Shown in pieces: positions 35,576 to 46,741 of a DNA stretch of 64,000 nucleotides. Location: assembly GCA_900759445.1 (NCBI GenBank), contig CAAEVH010000028.1, positions 1 to 64,000 on the forward strand. Reading direction: 5' to 3'. Every line of letters starts with the position of its first letter. Position 1 is the stretch's first letter. The position numbers and the translations under genes were made by a program. The notes beneath the pieces are model-generated. The model saw only the letters and a list, made by a program, of their open reading frames with translations, was not told the origin of the DNA and made no database searches. The DNA comes from an uncultured Raoultella sp. GTDB lineage: Bacteria > Pseudomonadota > Gammaproteobacteria > Enterobacterales > Enterobacteriaceae.

Positions 35576-36445
35576 TTAGCGGTCATCACTCTTGATGAGT
35601 AATTCTTTATCAAAACGCGATTCCTTGAGCGCTTCCTTGACACGCTTCAAGTTATCTCTAAATTTTGCCCCACGGCGCAAAGTAAATCCTGTAGCCAGCA
35701 CATCTATCACGGTCAGTTGAGCAAGTCGAGAGACCATGGGCATATAAATGTCAGTATCTTCCGGTACATCGAGAGTAATTGCCAGCGTTGCTTCACGCGC
35801 CAGTGGCGTGCCGGGAGAGGTGAGGGCGATAACCATGGCGTCATTTTCCCGCGCCAACTGCGCCAGTTCCACCAGACTTTTGGTTCTTCCGGTATGAGAA
35901 ATAAGCACAATGACGTCATCGTCGCTACAATTCATGCAACTCATGCGTTGCAGAACAATATCGTCGGAATAGATTACCGGTACGTTAAACCGGAAAAATT
36001 TATTCATTGCGTCATGCGCCACTGCGGCAGAAGAACCGAGGCCAAAGAAGGCAATTTTTTTCGCCTGAGTTAATAAATCTACTGCCCGGTTTACCGCTGC
36101 GTTATCCAGAGACTGGCGGACGTGGTCGAGGCTTGCCATCGCTGACTCGAAGATTTTCCCCGTGTAAGATTCTACGCTGTCATCCTCATCCACATTGCGA
36201 TTAACATAAGGGGTGCCATTTGCCAGACTTTGCGCCAGATGCAGTTTAAAATCAGGGAAGCCGCGGGTATCCATGCTGCGACAGAAACGGTTCACTGTCG
36301 GTTCGCTGACATTGGCTTCAACAGCAAGTGTGGCGATGCTTGAATGGATTGCCCGCTCGGGAGAGGCAAGAATAATGTCGGCGACTTTACGCTCTGACTT
36401 GCTCAACTGTTCCAGTTTTAACTGGATTTTTTCCAGCATATTCAT
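35576..36445 (-). CDS. hexR: Transcriptional repressor HexR
   Basis: A 289-residue RpiR-family regulator: an N-terminal helix-turn-helix (about 1-77, ANVSEPTVNRFCRSM) and a C-terminal SIS sugar-phosphate-binding domain (about 125-260, AFFGLGSSAAVAHDAMNKFF; VVLISHTGRT-like). The family binds 2-keto-3-deoxy-6-phosphogluconate, which releases it from operators of central carbon genes. It is divergent from zwf, with a matching operator in the gap. The start at 36445 matches the 289-residue E. coli protein. Confidence 0.95.
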   Translation of the reverse strand: MNMLEKIQLKLEQLSKSERKVADIILASPERAIHSSIATLAVEANVSEPTVNRFCRSMDTRGFPDFKLHLAQSLANGTPYVNRNVDEDDSVESYTGKIFESAMASLDHVRQSLDNAAVNRAVDLLTQAKKIAFFGLGSSAAVAHDAMNKFFRFNVPVIYSDDIVLQRMSCMNCSDDDVIVLISHTGRTKSLVELAQLARENDAMVIALTSPGTPLAREATLAITLDVPEDTDIYMPMVSRLAQLTVIDVLATGFTLRRGAKFRDNLKRVKEALKESRFDKELLIKSDDR

Positions 36446-36752
36446 GATGTAGGTAGACTCATGGGTCATGGGCAAAAACGATTTCAATGATACGGAGAAA
36501 TCGGGGCATAATTTCGTGTATAGATATTACCCCTGCTAATGCAGCAACGGGGCAAAATGGACAGAATAGTTGTTGTTTTTTTTCATTACATGATCGGAGT
36601 CGGGTTTTCTTACGTCTTCAGGGGTACGAAAAAAGATGACTTTGTTGTCCAATTTGCGACGGCAAACGCCCATAAAGCGACTGTTCGCGGTAACAGCACG
36701 GCTGGATAAGCGTTTACGGTTTCCGGATTCACGTAAAAGCAGTACAGTGCAC

Positions 36753-36767
36753 TGTAATAAAATTACA
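36753..36767. promoter_or_regulatory. HexR operator upstream of zwf
   Basis: TGTAATAAAATTACA is a near-perfect palindrome matching the HexR consensus TGTAATTAAATTACA, 46 bases upstream of the zwf start. The rest of the 368-base hexR-zwf gap (36446-36813) holds no gene; the SoxS/MarA site known for E. coli zwf would be expected here, but I cannot define it with confidence. Confidence 0.8.
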
Positions 36768-36813
36768 ACCAGTGTCTGGCAAAAGCACCAGGCACTTAAT
36801 TGAGGAGAATGAC

Positions 36814-38289
36814 ATGGCGGTAACGCAAACAGCCCAGGCATGTGATCTGGTCATTTTCGGCGCGAAGGGCGACCTGGCGCGGCGGAAATTGCTGCCTTCC
36901 CTGTATCAACTGGAAAAGGCCGGCCAGATTAACCCGGAAACCCGTATCATTGGGGTAGGGCGTGCCGACTGGGACAAAGCAGCCTATACCAAGGTTGTGC
37001 GTGAAGCGCTCGAAACCTTCATGAAAGAAAAAATCGACGAAGGTTTGTGGGAGACTCTCAGCGGTCGTCTGGAGTTTTGTAATCTGGACGTCAATGACAC
37101 CGCCGCGTTTAGCCGTCTGGGCGAAATGCTGGATCAAAAATCACGTACCACCATTAACTATTTCGCGATGCCGCCGAGTACCTTTGGCGCGATCTGCAAA
37201 GGCCTGGGTGAAGCAAAGCTGAATGCTAAACCAGCCCGTGTTGTGATGGAAAAACCGCTGGGTACGTCGCTGGCAACATCCCGTGAAATCAACGATCAGG
37301 TCGGCGAGTATTTCGAAGAGTGTCAGGTTTATCGTATCGACCACTATCTTGGCAAAGAGACGGTCCTGAATCTGCTGGCACTGCGTTTTGCCAACTCCCT
37401 GTTTGTGAACAACTGGGATAACCGCACTATCGATCACGTAGAAATTACCGTGGCGGAAGAAGTGGGTATTGAAGGCCGTTGGGGCTATTTTGACCAGGCA
37501 GGTCAAATGCGCGACATGATTCAGAACCACCTGCTGCAGATCCTGTGCATGATTGCGATGTCTCCGCCGTCCGATCTGAGCGCCGACAGCATTCGTGATG
37601 AAAAAGTGAAGGTACTGAAATCGCTGCGTCGTATCGATCGTTCGAACGTACGTGAAAAAACGGTTCGCGGTCAGTACACCGCGGGTTTTGCCCAGGGCAA
37701 AAAAGTGCCGGGGTATCTGGAAGAAGAAGGCGCGAACAAGAGCAGCAACACGGAAACGTTTGTGGCGATCCGTGTGGATATCGATAACTGGCGCTGGGCG
37801 GGAGTTCCGTTCTACCTGCGTACCGGTAAACGTTTACCGACGAAGTGCTCTGAAGTGGTGGTTTACTTCAAAACGCCTGAGCTGAATCTGTTCAGAGAAT
37901 CCTGGCAGGATCTGCCGCAGAACAAGTTGACCATCCGTTTGCAGCCTGATGAAGGTGTCGATATCCAGGTACTGAACAAAGTGCCGGGTCTGGATCACAA
38001 GCATAATCTGCAAATTACCAAGCTTGATCTGAGCTATTCCGAAACCTTCAACCAGACGCACCTTGCCGACGCCTATGAGCGCCTGCTGCTCGAAACAATG
38101 CGTGGAATTCAGGCGCTGTTTGTGCGTCGTGATGAAGTTGAGGAAGCATGGAAGTGGGTCGACTCAATTACCGAAGCCTGGGCGATGGACAACGACGCGC
38201 CGAAGCCGTATCAGGCAGGGACCTGGGGCCCGGTTGCTTCTGTGGCGATGATTACCCGAGATGGTCGTTCCTGGAACGAATTCGAGTAA
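36814..38289 (+). CDS. zwf: Glucose-6-phosphate 1-dehydrogenase Zwf
   Basis: A 491-residue enzyme that oxidises glucose-6-phosphate to 6-phosphogluconolactone with NADP, feeding both the pentose phosphate and Entner-Doudoroff routes. The N-terminal nucleotide-binding motif is [17 protein letters not shown] (about 15-31), and the active-site signature RIDHYLGKE is near residue 180. ATG 36814 gives the E. coli length and follows TTGAGGAGAAT. It is followed by edd and eda in the same direction. Confidence 0.97.
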   Translation: MAVTQTAQACDLVIFGAKGDLARRKLLPSLYQLEKAGQINPETRIIGVGRADWDKAAYTKVVREALETFMKEKIDEGLWETLSGRLEFCNLDVNDTAAFSRLGEMLDQKSRTTINYFAMPPSTFGAICKGLGEAKLNAKPARVVMEKPLGTSLATSREINDQVGEYFEECQVYRIDHYLGKETVLNLLALRFANSLFVNNWDNRTIDHVEITVAEEVGIEGRWGYFDQAGQMRDMIQNHLLQILCMIAMSPPSDLSADSIRDEKVKVLKSLRRIDRSNVREKTVRGQYTAGFAQGKKVPGYLEEEGANKSSNTETFVAIRVDIDNWRWAGVPFYLRTGKRLPTKCSEVVVYFKTPELNLFRESWQDLPQNKLTIRLQPDEGVDIQVLNKVPGLDHKHNLQITKLDLSYSETFNQTHLADAYERLLLETMRGIQALFVRRDEVEEAWKWVDSITEAWAMDNDAPKPYQAGTWGPVASVAMITRDGRSWNEFE

Positions 38290-38313
38290 AATATCATCTA
38301 GCCCATAGGTGTT

Positions 38314-38329
38314 ATTTTACCGGTAACAT
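38314..38329. promoter_or_regulatory. Candidate GntR operator upstream of edd
   Basis: ATTTTACCGGTAACAT agrees with the GntR consensus ATGTTACCGGTAACAT at most positions, with the core TTACCGGTAA intact. GntR control of edd-eda by gluconate is established in E. coli. The site lies about 190 bases before the edd start, inside the zwf-edd gap. Confidence 0.65.
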
Positions 38330-38366
38330 GATCTAACACAGATTGTAGAATAATTTTTGCACTTTT

Positions 38367-38404
38367 AAGCTCCGCGTGGATTCACCCGCGGGGCTTTTTT
38401 TATT
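38367..38404 (+). terminator. Rho-independent terminator between zwf and edd
   Basis: AAGC-T-CCGCG pairs with CGCGG-G-GCTT around a 10-base loop and is followed by seven T residues. It lies between the candidate GntR site and edd. Confidence 0.65.
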
Positions 38405-38521
38405 ACACTGCCTGAAACGATTTTGCCCCTGAGCTACGGCCAACAAGCGATTCAGCTATTTTTACCCAACTGAAACACATTGTTGATCCAACGCTCTGAC
38501 AGATAAATTTTAGGAGCCTCT

Positions 38522-40333
38522 ATGAATCCGAATTTGTTACGCGTAACACAACGTATCGTCGAACGTTCTCGTGACACACGTTCCGCCTACCTCGCCCGTA
38601 TTGAACAAGCGAAATCAACTACCGTTCATCGCTCGCAACTGGCATGCGGTAACCTGGCGCATGGTTTTGCTGCGTGTCAGCCGGACGATAAGGCCTCGCT
38701 GAAAAGCATGCTGCGTAACAATATCGCGATCATTACCTCCTATAACGACATGCTTTCCGCGCATCAGCCGTATGAACACTATCCGGCCATCATTCGTAAA
38801 GCACTGCATGAAGCCAATGCAGTAGGCCAGGTTGCTGGCGGTGTACCTGCAATGTGCGACGGTGTGACCCAGGGACAGGATGGGATGGAGCTTTCGCTGC
38901 TCAGTCGTGAAGTGATTGCGATGTCTGCTGCAGTGGGCCTTTCCCACAACATGTTCGACGGCGCGTTGTTCCTCGGCGTGTGCGACAAAATTGTCCCGGG
39001 CCTGGTAATGGCTGCGCTGTCATTTGGTCATCTGCCGTCAATCTTTATTCCTTCCGGTCCGATGGCGAGCGGTCTGGCGAACAAAGAAAAAGTGCGTATC
39101 CGTCAGCTGTATGCTGAAGGTAAAGTCGATCGCATGGCGCTTCTTGAATCCGAGGCGGCGTCTTATCACGCTCCGGGTACCTGTACGTTCTACGGCACGG
39201 CGAACACTAACCAGATGGTAGTGGAGTTTATGGGTATGCAACTGCCTGGCTCCTCATTTGTACATCCTGATGCGCCGCTGCGTGAAGCGCTGACCGCGGC
39301 TGCAGCCCGTCAGGTAACACGCCTGACCGGCAATGGCAATGAATGGATGCCGATCGGTAAAATGATCGATGAAAAAGTGGTAGTGAACGGTATTGTGGCG
39401 CTGCTGGCGACCGGGGGCTCTACCAACCATACGATGCACCTGGTGGCTATGGCGCGTGCGGCCGGGATTCTGATTAACTGGGATGATTTCTCCGATCTGT
39501 CCGATATCGTGCCGCTGATGGCGCGTCTGTACCCGAATGGTCCGGCAGATATTAACCACTTCCAGGCCGCGGGTGGCGTACCGGTGTTAATGCGTGAACT
39601 GCTTAATGCGGGTCTGCTACATGAAGATGTGAACACCGTTGCCGGATTCGGTTTATCCCGCTACACCATGGAACCGTGGCTTAACGAGGGTGAACTGGAC
39701 TGGCGCGAAGGGGCGGTGAAGTCTCTGGACAACAACGTGATCGCCACCTTTGACCAACCATTCTCCCACCACGGCGGCACCAAAGTGCTGAGCGGTAATC
39801 TCGGGCGTGCGGTGATGAAAACGTCGGCGGTACCGGTAGAAAACCAGATTATTGAAGCGCCGGCAGTTGTCTTTGAAAGTCAGCATGATGTCTTACCCGC
39901 GTTCGATGCGGGTCTGCTTGACCGGGATTGCGTGGTGGTTGTGCGCCATCAGGGACCAAAAGCGAACGGAATGCCAGAATTACATAAACTCATGCCGCCA
40001 CTTGGTGTATTATTGGACCGTTGTTTCAAAATTGCGTTAGTTACCGATGGACGACTTTCAGGTGCTTCAGGTAAAGTGCCTTCAGCAATCCATGTAACCC
40101 CGGAAGCCTATGATGGCGGGCTGCTGGCAAAAGTACGCGATGGCGACATCATTCGTGTGAATGGACAGACAGGTGAATTGACGCTGCTGGTGGATGAAGA
40201 GGAACTTGCCTCCCGTCAGCCACACATTCCTGATCTCAGCGCATCGCGCGTGGGTACGGGACGTGAAATGTTCAGCGCGTTGCGTGAAAAGCTGTCCGGT
40301 GCGGAGCAGGGCGCAACCTGTATCACTTTTTAA
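38522..40333 (+). CDS. edd: Phosphogluconate dehydratase Edd
   Basis: A 603-residue Fe-S dehydratase (IlvD/Edd family) that converts 6-phosphogluconate to 2-keto-3-deoxy-6-phosphogluconate. Cysteine ligand regions typical of the family are seen in [15 protein letters not shown] and [13 protein letters not shown], and the C-terminal signature [15 protein letters not shown] is present. The ribosome-binding site TTTTAGGAGCC precedes ATG 38522. It forms an operon with eda 34 bases downstream. Confidence 0.97.
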   Translation: MNPNLLRVTQRIVERSRDTRSAYLARIEQAKSTTVHRSQLACGNLAHGFAACQPDDKASLKSMLRNNIAIITSYNDMLSAHQPYEHYPAIIRKALHEANAVGQVAGGVPAMCDGVTQGQDGMELSLLSREVIAMSAAVGLSHNMFDGALFLGVCDKIVPGLVMAALSFGHLPSIFIPSGPMASGLANKEKVRIRQLYAEGKVDRMALLESEAASYHAPGTCTFYGTANTNQMVVEFMGMQLPGSSFVHPDAPLREALTAAAARQVTRLTGNGNEWMPIGKMIDEKVVVNGIVALLATGGSTNHTMHLVAMARAAGILINWDDFSDLSDIVPLMARLYPNGPADINHFQAAGGVPVLMRELLNAGLLHEDVNTVAGFGLSRYTMEPWLNEGELDWREGAVKSLDNNVIATFDQPFSHHGGTKVLSGNLGRAVMKTSAVPVENQIIEAPAVVFESQHDVLPAFDAGLLDRDCVVVVRHQGPKANGMPELHKLMPPLGVLLDRCFKIALVTDGRLSGASGKVPSAIHVTPEAYDGGLLAKVRDGDIIRVNGQTGELTLLVDEEELASRQPHIPDLSASRVGTGREMFSALREKLSGAEQGATCITF

Positions 40334-40367
40334 GACTTATTTTGTAATCAGGCGAGAGAAAACTCTG

Positions 40368-41009
40368 ATGAAAAACTGGAAGACAAGTGCAGAAGCAATC
40401 CTGACCACTGGCCCGGTTGTACCGGTTATCGTGGTTAATAAGCTGGAACACGCGGTGCCAATGGCAAAAGCGCTGGTTGCAGGGGGCGTGCGCGTTCTGG
40501 AAGTGACCTTACGTACCGCATGTGCGATGGACGCCATTCGCGCGATCGCAAAAGAAGTTCCCGACGCTATCGTGGGTGCGGGTACCGTACTGAATCCACA
40601 ACAGCTGGCTGAAGTCACTGAAGCGGGTGCGCAGTTTGCTATCAGCCCGGGCCTGACCGAGTCGCTGTTGAAAGCTGCAACTGAAGGCACTATTCCGCTG
40701 ATCCCAGGCATTAGCACCGTTTCTGAACTGATGCTGGGTATGGACTACGGTTTGAAAGAGTTCAAATTCTTCCCGGCGGAAGCAAACGGCGGTACTAAAG
40801 CGCTGCAGGCAATTGCGGGTCCGTTCTCTCAGGTCCGTTTCTGCCCAACCGGCGGTATCTCTCCAGCGAACTACCGTGATTACCTGGCACTGAAAAGTGT
40901 GCTGTGCATCGGTGGTTCCTGGCTGGTTCCGGCAGATGCCCTGGAAGCTGGTGATTACGCACGCATTACCAAGCTGGCTCGTGAAGCAGTAGAAGGCGCG
41001 AAGCTGTAA
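40368..41009 (+). CDS. eda: KDPG aldolase Eda
   Basis: A 213-residue class I aldolase that splits 2-keto-3-deoxy-6-phosphogluconate into pyruvate and glyceraldehyde-3-phosphate; it also acts as 4-hydroxy-2-oxoglutarate aldolase. Catalytic residues are Glu45 (EVTLRT) and the Schiff-base Lys133 ([10 protein letters not shown]). ATG 40368 follows GGCGAGAG. It completes the Entner-Doudoroff pathway begun by edd. Confidence 0.97.
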   Translation: MKNWKTSAEAILTTGPVVPVIVVNKLEHAVPMAKALVAGGVRVLEVTLRTACAMDAIRAIAKEVPDAIVGAGTVLNPQQLAEVTEAGAQFAISPGLTESLLKAATEGTIPLIPGISTVSELMLGMDYGLKEFKFFPAEANGGTKALQAIAGPFSQVRFCPTGGISPANYRDYLALKSVLCIGGSWLVPADALEAGDYARITKLAREAVEGAKL

Positions 41010-41052
41010 TAACGCAAAATGCCCGGTAATCATTACCGGGCCTGCGAGTCTG

Positions 41053-41077
41053 AAACGGGCCATCTGGCCCGTTTTTT
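41053..41077 (+). terminator. Terminator between convergent eda and purT
   Basis: AAACGGGCC-ATCT-GGCCCGTTT followed by more T residues. A second GC-rich hairpin, GCCCGGTAAT-C-ATTACCGGGC, lies just before it at 41020-41040. The stem ends at the purT stop codon. Confidence 0.8.
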
Positions 41078-42254
41078 ATCCTGCGACTTTCACCTGTGCC
41101 GCCGCGTCTTTCGCGCGTGTCACCGCGTCTTCAATACTCTGCGCTGTTGCCAGCACAACGCCCATACGACGGCTCCCGTCGATGTCTGGCTTGCCGAAGA
41201 ATCTGACTTGCATACCTGTGCCCACAGCGGCCTGTACGTTATCGAACGTGACATTCTGGCTGGTAAGCTGCGGCAGAATAACGGCGGAAGCAGAAGGTCC
41301 ATACTGACGGATTGCGCCAACCGGCAGACCGAGAAATGCGCGTACATGCAGGGCAAACTCAGACAGATCCTGCGAAATCAAGGTCACCATACCCGTGTCG
41401 TGAGGGCGAGGGGAAACTTCGCTGAAAATGACCTCATCACCGCAGACAAATAGCTCTACCCCAAACAGACCGTGGCCGCCCAGCGCCAGCACCACCTTAC
41501 GGGCAATCTCCTGCGCTCGAGCCAGCGCCAGGTCACTCATCTGCTGCGGCTGCCAGGATTCGCGATAATCGCCATCTTCCTGACGATGTCCTACCGGTGC
41601 GCAGAAATGTACGCCATCAACGGCGCTGACGGTAAGCAGGGTGATTTCAAAATCAAAATTCACTACGCCTTCGACGATAACGCGTCCGGCACCTGCTCGG
41701 CCGCCTTGTTGAGCATAATTCCAGGCTTCAGTGAGTCGATCGGCGGAACGAATAAAGCTCTGTCCCTTACCGGAGGAACTCATTACCGGCTTCACGATGC
41801 AGGGATAGCCGATTTCGGCGACGGCCTCGCGAAAGCGGGCTTCGCTGTCAGCAAAGCGGTAAGAAGAGGTCGGTAGAGATAATTCTTCGGCGGCGAGACG
41901 ACGGATTCCTTCGCGGTTCATGGTCAACTGCGTCGCTCGGGCGCACGGCACGATGTTGTGACCGTCTTGTTCCAGTTTTACCAGCATATCCGTGGCAATC
42001 GCCTCTATTTCCGGCACGATATAATGTGGTTTTTCACGCTCGACGAGCTGGCGTAAAGCATCGCCATCCAGCATGTTGATTACGTATGAGCGATGGGCAA
42101 CGTGCATGGCTGGCGCGTCGGGGTAACGATCCACGGCAATGACTTCCACACCCAGGCGTTGGCATTCAATCGCTACCTCTTTACCCAGTTCACCTGAACC
42201 TAATAACATCACTCGCGTTGCTGCGGGACGCAGCGCTGTGCCTAATAACGTCAT
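41076..42254 (-). CDS. purT: Formate-dependent GAR transformylase PurT
   Basis: A 392-residue ATP-grasp enzyme that makes formylglycinamide ribonucleotide from GAR, formate and ATP, the alternative third step of purine synthesis to PurN. It begins [20 protein letters not shown] and contains the ATP-grasp loop [15 protein letters not shown] (about 151-165) and the metal-binding region [22 protein letters not shown]. It is monocistronic, under a PurR site. Confidence 0.96.
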   Translation of the reverse strand: MTLLGTALRPAATRVMLLGSGELGKEVAIECQRLGVEVIAVDRYPDAPAMHVAHRSYVINMLDGDALRQLVEREKPHYIVPEIEAIATDMLVKLEQDGHNIVPCARATQLTMNREGIRRLAAEELSLPTSSYRFADSEARFREAVAEIGYPCIVKPVMSSSGKGQSFIRSADRLTEAWNYAQQGGRAGAGRVIVEGVVNFDFEITLLTVSAVDGVHFCAPVGHRQEDGDYRESWQPQQMSDLALARAQEIARKVVLALGGHGLFGVELFVCGDEVIFSEVSPRPHDTGMVTLISQDLSEFALHVRAFLGLPVGAIRQYGPSASAVILPQLTSQNVTFDNVQAAVGTGMQVRFFGKPDIDGSRRMGVVLATAQSIEDAVTRAKDAAAQVKVAG

Positions 42255-42289
42255 AAATTAATCCCCTGTTTTATCTGGGCGCAGTATAT

Positions 42290-42305
42290 ACGAAAACGTT
42301 TGCGT
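42290..42305. promoter_or_regulatory. PurR operator of purT
   Basis: ACGAAAACGTTTGCGT is exactly the reverse complement of the PurR consensus ACGCAAACGTTTTCGT. It sits 36-51 bases upstream of the purT start, so purine co-repressor with PurR should shut the gene off. Confidence 0.9.
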
Positions 42306-42347
42306 CTGTCTTTATTACCAGGTTGATTTCAAGGCGCAAAAAGAATA

Positions 42348-42367
42348 TACTGTACATAAATACAGGT
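42348..42367. promoter_or_regulatory. LexA box of yebG
   Basis: TACTGTACATAAATACAGGT fits the LexA consensus with the CTG-N10-CAG core, 20-39 bases before the yebG start. yebG is an established SOS gene in E. coli. Confidence 0.88.
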
Positions 42368-42386
42368 AATTTAAGAGGCTGCAAAA

Positions 42387-42677
42387 ATGGCGGTTGAAGT
42401 TAAATACGTAGTCATTCGGGAAGGTGAGGAAAAAATGTCGTTTACCAGCAAAAAGGAAGCCGATGCGTATGACAAAATGCTTGATACAGCAGATTTGCTC
42501 GACACATGGCTGGAGCAATCGCCGGTAGCGCTCGAAGACGAGCAGCGCGAAGCGCTTTCCCTGTGGCTGGCTGAGCAGAAAGATGTGCTGAGCGCCATTC
42601 TGAAAAACGGCAAGCTGCCCTCTCCGCAGGCGGTCGAAAACGATGCGCACGCTGAGGATGATACTCAGGCTGCCTGA
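42387..42677 (+). CDS. yebG: SOS-induced protein YebG
   Basis: A 96-residue acidic protein of the YebG family, induced by DNA damage through LexA; its molecular function is not established. It begins MAVEVKYVVIREGEEKMSFT, with a small N-terminal beta domain and helical C-terminal part (AEQKDVLSAILKNGK). Length and start match E. coli. Confidence 0.95.
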   Translation: MAVEVKYVVIREGEEKMSFTSKKEADAYDKMLDTADLLDTWLEQSPVALEDEQREALSLWLAEQKDVLSAILKNGKLPSPQAVENDAHAEDDTQAA

Positions 42678-42798
42678 AACGACTTGCGCTCCTGACGTTT
42701 TGTACCATGCTTTTCCCTGAATCATTGTGCAATCCCTGACGTCTTTTCACGTTGCAACAGGCAACCTGAAGGACGAAGGGGAGATTAAGGAGAAAAGA

Positions 42799-43152
42799 AT
42801 GTATAAAAAAAGAGCGTTGTTGAGCCTGCTGTTGTTATCTGCCAGCGTATCTGTATTTGCGGCAAATATGGAAAGCAAGAAAGTTCAGTTCCCCAAGTGC
42901 GAAGGACTGAATGCTGACGGTATCGCGGCGAGCGTGAAACGTGATTATCAGCAAAATCGCATTGCGCGCTGGGCTGACGATCAAAAACGCGTCGGGCAAG
43001 CCGATCCTGTCGCCTGGGTCAACACGCCCGATATTACGGGCAAAGATGGGAAATGGTCAGTTCCCCTCACGGTTCGCGGTAAAAGCGCGGATATTCACTA
43101 CCAGGTAAAAGTCGACTGCAAAGCCGGAACGGCGGAGTATCAGTCGCAGTAA
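42799..43152 (+). CDS. yebF: Exported protein YebF
   Basis: A 117-residue protein with a signal peptide (about 1-21, [19 protein letters not shown]) that in E. coli is exported through the inner and outer membranes into the medium. The mature part is a compact domain with two conserved Cys ([10 protein letters not shown] and VKVDCKAG) that can form a disulfide. ATG 42799 follows AAGGAGAAAAG; the longer frame starting at 42727 is not supported. Confidence 0.93.
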   Translation: MYKKRALLSLLLLSASVSVFAANMESKKVQFPKCEGLNADGIAASVKRDYQQNRIARWADDQKRVGQADPVAWVNTPDITGKDGKWSVPLTVRGKSADIHYQVKVDCKAGTAEYQSQ

Positions 43153-43252
43153 CGAAGGTAGAAGGTATTTGCACTTCTTTTGATGACCTGAACACTTCCT
43201 GACATCCCCTCGGGTACGCTTTGATGATTATTCGTCTGTACTTGAGGGCAAC

Positions 43253-43912
43253 ATGGCTAACTGGCTGAATCAACTTCAATCTCTTCTTGGGCAAAAAGGA
43301 TCTTCCGCGTCATCTTCTGGTGAGCAAGGGCTGAGTAAACTTCTGGTTCCCGGCGCGTTAGGCGGTCTGGCAGGATTACTGGTTGCCAACAAATCTTCAC
43401 GTAAATTACTGAGTAAATACGGCACCAGCGCGCTTCTGGTGGGCGGCGGTGCGGTTGCCGGTACTGTGTTATGGAACAAATACAAGGATAAGGTTCGCGC
43501 GGCGCATCAGGGTGAGCCGCAGTTCGGTGCACAAAGCTCGCCGCTGGATGAGCGAACCGAACGACTGATCCTGGCGCTGGTTTTTGCGGCGAAAAGCGAT
43601 GGTCATATTGATGCCAAAGAACGTACCGCCATTGAGCAGCAGCTCCGTGAAGCAGGCGTGGAAGAGCAGGGCCGTGTTCTGATCGAACGCGCCATTGAAC
43701 AACCGTTAGATCCTCAGCGCCTGGCACAAGGGATCCGCAACGAAGAAGAGGCGCTGGAAATTTACTTCCTGAGCTGTGCAGCGATTGATATCGACCACTT
43801 TATGGAGCGTAGCTATCTGAACGCGCTGGGCGATGCGTTGAAGATCCCGCAGGATGTTCGTGAAGGCATTGAACAGGATCTCAAGGAACAAAAACAGGCT
43901 TTACCAGGTTAA
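43253..43912 (+). CDS. yebE: DUF533 membrane protein YebE
   Basis: A 219-residue protein of the DUF533 family with a short N-terminal linker ([14 protein letters not shown]), a Gly/Ala-rich hydrophobic segment at about 37-76 ([31 protein letters not shown]), and a C-terminal TerB-like helical domain ([20 protein letters not shown]). In E. coli it responds to Cpx envelope stress. Function unknown. Confidence 0.92.
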   Translation: MANWLNQLQSLLGQKGSSASSSGEQGLSKLLVPGALGGLAGLLVANKSSRKLLSKYGTSALLVGGGAVAGTVLWNKYKDKVRAAHQGEPQFGAQSSPLDERTERLILALVFAAKSDGHIDAKERTAIEQQLREAGVEEQGRVLIERAIEQPLDPQRLAQGIRNEEEALEIYFLSCAAIDIDHFMERSYLNALGDALKIPQDVREGIEQDLKEQKQALPG

Positions 43913-43998
43913 TTACTTACCGTTAAGGCGCATGTTTCGCTTGCATCATTGCTGTCTTTTGCCACCCTTATAGGATGTTTAAGCAAAAGAACAATGAC

Positions 43999-46074
43999 AT
44001 GCTACCAAAAGCTTCTCGTATCCCCCACGCCATGACGAATCATGGCGATACCCGCGTTGATAATTTTTACTGGCTGCGAGATGACACCCGCTCGCAGCCA
44101 GAAGTGCTGGATTATCTGCAACAAGAAAATGCGTATGGCCGCCAGATTATGGCCTCGCAGCAAGCATTGCAGGATCGCGTCCTGAAAGAGATTATCGACC
44201 GTATCCCGCCTCAGGATGCTTCCGCCCCCTATGTGAAGAATGGTTATCGCTACCGGCATATTTATGAACCGGGGTGCGAATATGCCATTTATCAACGTCA
44301 GTCTGCCTTCAGTGAAGAGTGGGATGAATGGGACACCTTGCTGGATGGTAACCAGCGCGCGGCCCACAGTGAGTTTTATACGCTGGGGGGACTGGCGATA
44401 TCTCCGGATAACACCATCATGGCGTTGGCCGAAGATTATCTTTCTCGTCGGCAATATGGCGTGCGTTTTCGCAATCTGCAAAGCGGCAACTGGTATCCGG
44501 AAGTGCTGGAAAACGTTGAAGCGGATCTGGTCTGGGCGAATGACTCGCAAACCTTCTATTACGTGCGCAAACACGCAACGACGCTGCTCCCGTATCAAGT
44601 GTGGCGGCATACCGTCGGCTCGCCGTCATCACTGGATGAGCTAGTGTATGAAGAAGCCGATGACATGTTTTATGTCAGTCTGCATAAAACGACCTCGTTA
44701 CATTATGTGGTTATTCATATCGCCAGCGCGACCACCAGTGAGGTTTTGCTGCTTGACGCAGAACTGGCGGATGCCGAGCCGTTAGTCTTTTTAGCGCGAC
44801 GCAAAGATCACGAGTACAGTCTCGATCACTATCAGCATACGTTTTATCTGCGTTCCAACCGTCAGGGTAAAAACTTCGGCCTGTACCGTACCCGTGTGCG
44901 TGATGAACAAGCCTGGGAGGCGCTGATCCCGCCGCGCGACAGCGTCATGTTGGAGGGCTTTACGCTGTTCACAGACTGGCTGGTGGTGGAAGAGCGTCAG
45001 CGGGGCTTAACCAGCCTGCGACAGATTAATCGTAAAACGCGCGAAGTGGTCGGCATCGCTTTTGATGATCCGGCGTATGTGACATGGCTTGCCTACAATC
45101 CAGAGCCGGAGACATCGCGTCTGCGTTATGGCTATTCCTCTATGACCACACCGGATACGCTGTTTGAACTGGATATGGACACCGGAGAGCGTCGCGTACT
45201 CAAACAGACGGAGGTCCCAGGATTTGATGCGGCGAACTACCGTAGCGAACACGTCTGGATCACCGCGCGTGATGGCACCGAGGTTCCGGTTTCGCTGGTT
45301 TACCATCAAAAGTATTTCCTGAAAGGGAAAAACCCTTTACTGGTCTACGGCTATGGTTCGTATGGCGCCAGCATGGACGCCGATTTCAGCAGCAGCCGCT
45401 TGAGCTTACTGGATCGCGGCTTTGTTTATGCCATTGCTCATGTGCGTGGCGGCGGCGAGTTAGGACAGCAGTGGTACGAAGACGGTAAGTTTCTGCTCAA
45501 GAAAAATACCTTCAATGACTACCTTGACGTCTGCGACGCGCTGCTAAAAATGGGTTATGGCGCGCCTTCGCTGTGTTACGGCATGGGGGGAAGCGCCGGA
45601 GGAATGTTAATGGGTGTTGCCATTAATGAGCGCCCGGAACTCTTCCATGGCGTCATTGCGCAGGTGCCTTTTGTCGATGTGGTGACCACGATGCTGGATG
45701 AGTCCATTCCCCTGACGACCGGTGAGTTTGAAGAGTGGGGGAATCCGCAGGACGAAGAGTATTACACCTACATGAAAAGCTACAGCCCGTATGACAATGT
45801 TACAGCGCAAGATTATCCTCATCTGCTGGTTACGACGGGATTACACGACTCCCAGGTGCAATACTGGGAACCGGCAAAATGGGTGGCAAAACTGCGCGAG
45901 CTGAAAACGGACGATCGTCTGCTGTTACTCTGCACGGATATGGATTCCGGGCATGGCGGAAAATCAGGGCGTTTTAAATCATACGAAGGCGTGGCCCTGG
46001 AATACGCGTTTTTGATCGGACTGGCGCAGGGGACACTGCCTGGACAGGCATCTGCTCAGGCGTTATCCAGATAG
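43999..46074 (+). CDS. ptrB: Oligopeptidase B PtrB
   Basis: A 691-residue S9A serine oligopeptidase that cuts peptides after Lys or Arg in the cytoplasm. An N-terminal beta-propeller filters substrates; the C-terminal alpha/beta hydrolase domain has the nucleophile Ser ([10 protein letters not shown], about 532), Asp (TTGLHDSQV) and His (DSGHGGKSG). ATG 43999 matches the E. coli start. The last 19 bases overlap the end of the convergent exoX gene. Confidence 0.95.
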   Translation: MLPKASRIPHAMTNHGDTRVDNFYWLRDDTRSQPEVLDYLQQENAYGRQIMASQQALQDRVLKEIIDRIPPQDASAPYVKNGYRYRHIYEPGCEYAIYQRQSAFSEEWDEWDTLLDGNQRAAHSEFYTLGGLAISPDNTIMALAEDYLSRRQYGVRFRNLQSGNWYPEVLENVEADLVWANDSQTFYYVRKHATTLLPYQVWRHTVGSPSSLDELVYEEADDMFYVSLHKTTSLHYVVIHIASATTSEVLLLDAELADAEPLVFLARRKDHEYSLDHYQHTFYLRSNRQGKNFGLYRTRVRDEQAWEALIPPRDSVMLEGFTLFTDWLVVEERQRGLTSLRQINRKTREVVGIAFDDPAYVTWLAYNPEPETSRLRYGYSSMTTPDTLFELDMDTGERRVLKQTEVPGFDAANYRSEHVWITARDGTEVPVSLVYHQKYFLKGKNPLLVYGYGSYGASMDADFSSSRLSLLDRGFVYAIAHVRGGGELGQQWYEDGKFLLKKNTFNDYLDVCDALLKMGYGAPSLCYGMGGSAGGMLMGVAINERPELFHGVIAQVPFVDVVTTMLDESIPLTTGEFEEWGNPQDEEYYTYMKSYSPYDNVTAQDYPHLLVTTGLHDSQVQYWEPAKWVAKLRELKTDDRLLLLCTDMDSGHGGKSGRFKSYEGVALEYAFLIGLAQGTLPGQASAQALSR

Positions 46075-46718
46075 TGCTTTAGCGTTAAGCGCAGCTCCGG
46101 GCTCATACTGTCGAGGTTATTAAATAACCAGCGCAGATAGCCCGGATCGCGTTCAGCCACTTCTGATACAGGTTTTCCGCGATACTTACCAAAAGTGAAA
46201 GTAGTGAGTAACGCAGGACGGCCGGTAATATCGACCATCTGTTCTGCTGACCAGCCTGACGTCTGTATGATGTCGATCAGCAGTGCCGCGGTGATGTAGC
46301 AGTCGTACAGGGCACGGTGATGATGCAGGCCAGCTGGCGTCTGCACGCTCAGTTTGCGCGATTTATACAGCGCCATGTTGCTGTATTTGATTCCTGGCCA
46401 CAAACGACGGGAGAGTTTCATGGTGCAAATCCACTCCCCGGGCATGTCGGGTAATACGCGGCGATCAAAACTTGCATTGTGCGCCACGTACCATTCGCTG
46501 CCGTAATATTGGGGGATGACATCTTCAATCCACGGCTTATCGGCCACCATCGCTTCCGTAATGCGATGAATTGCCATCGCCTGAGGGCTGATGGGGCGGT
46601 CAGGACGCACCAGGTGGCTCATAGGATTGACTATTTTTCCGTCAACCACATCGACAGAAGCAATCTCAACAATGCCTCCCTGCAGACCACAGGTTTCTGT
46701 ATCTATTATGCGCAACAT
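46056..46718 (-). CDS. exoX: Exodeoxyribonuclease X ExoX
   Basis: A 220-residue DnaQ-type 3'-5' exonuclease active on single- and double-stranded DNA, used in mismatch repair and other repair. It has the DEDDh motif: Asp6 and Glu8 ([11 protein letters not shown]), a second Asp in [12 protein letters not shown], and [10 protein letters not shown] with His and Asp. The start at 46718 gives the E. coli length. Its 3' end overlaps ptrB by 19 bases. Confidence 0.95.
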   Translation of the reverse strand: MLRIIDTETCGLQGGIVEIASVDVVDGKIVNPMSHLVRPDRPISPQAMAIHRITEAMVADKPWIEDVIPQYYGSEWYVAHNASFDRRVLPDMPGEWICTMKLSRRLWPGIKYSNMALYKSRKLSVQTPAGLHHHRALYDCYITAALLIDIIQTSGWSAEQMVDITGRPALLTTFTFGKYRGKPVSEVAERDPGYLRWLFNNLDSMSPELRLTLKHYLDNA

Positions 46719-46741
46719 GCCATGCTCCTGACCCAAAACGA

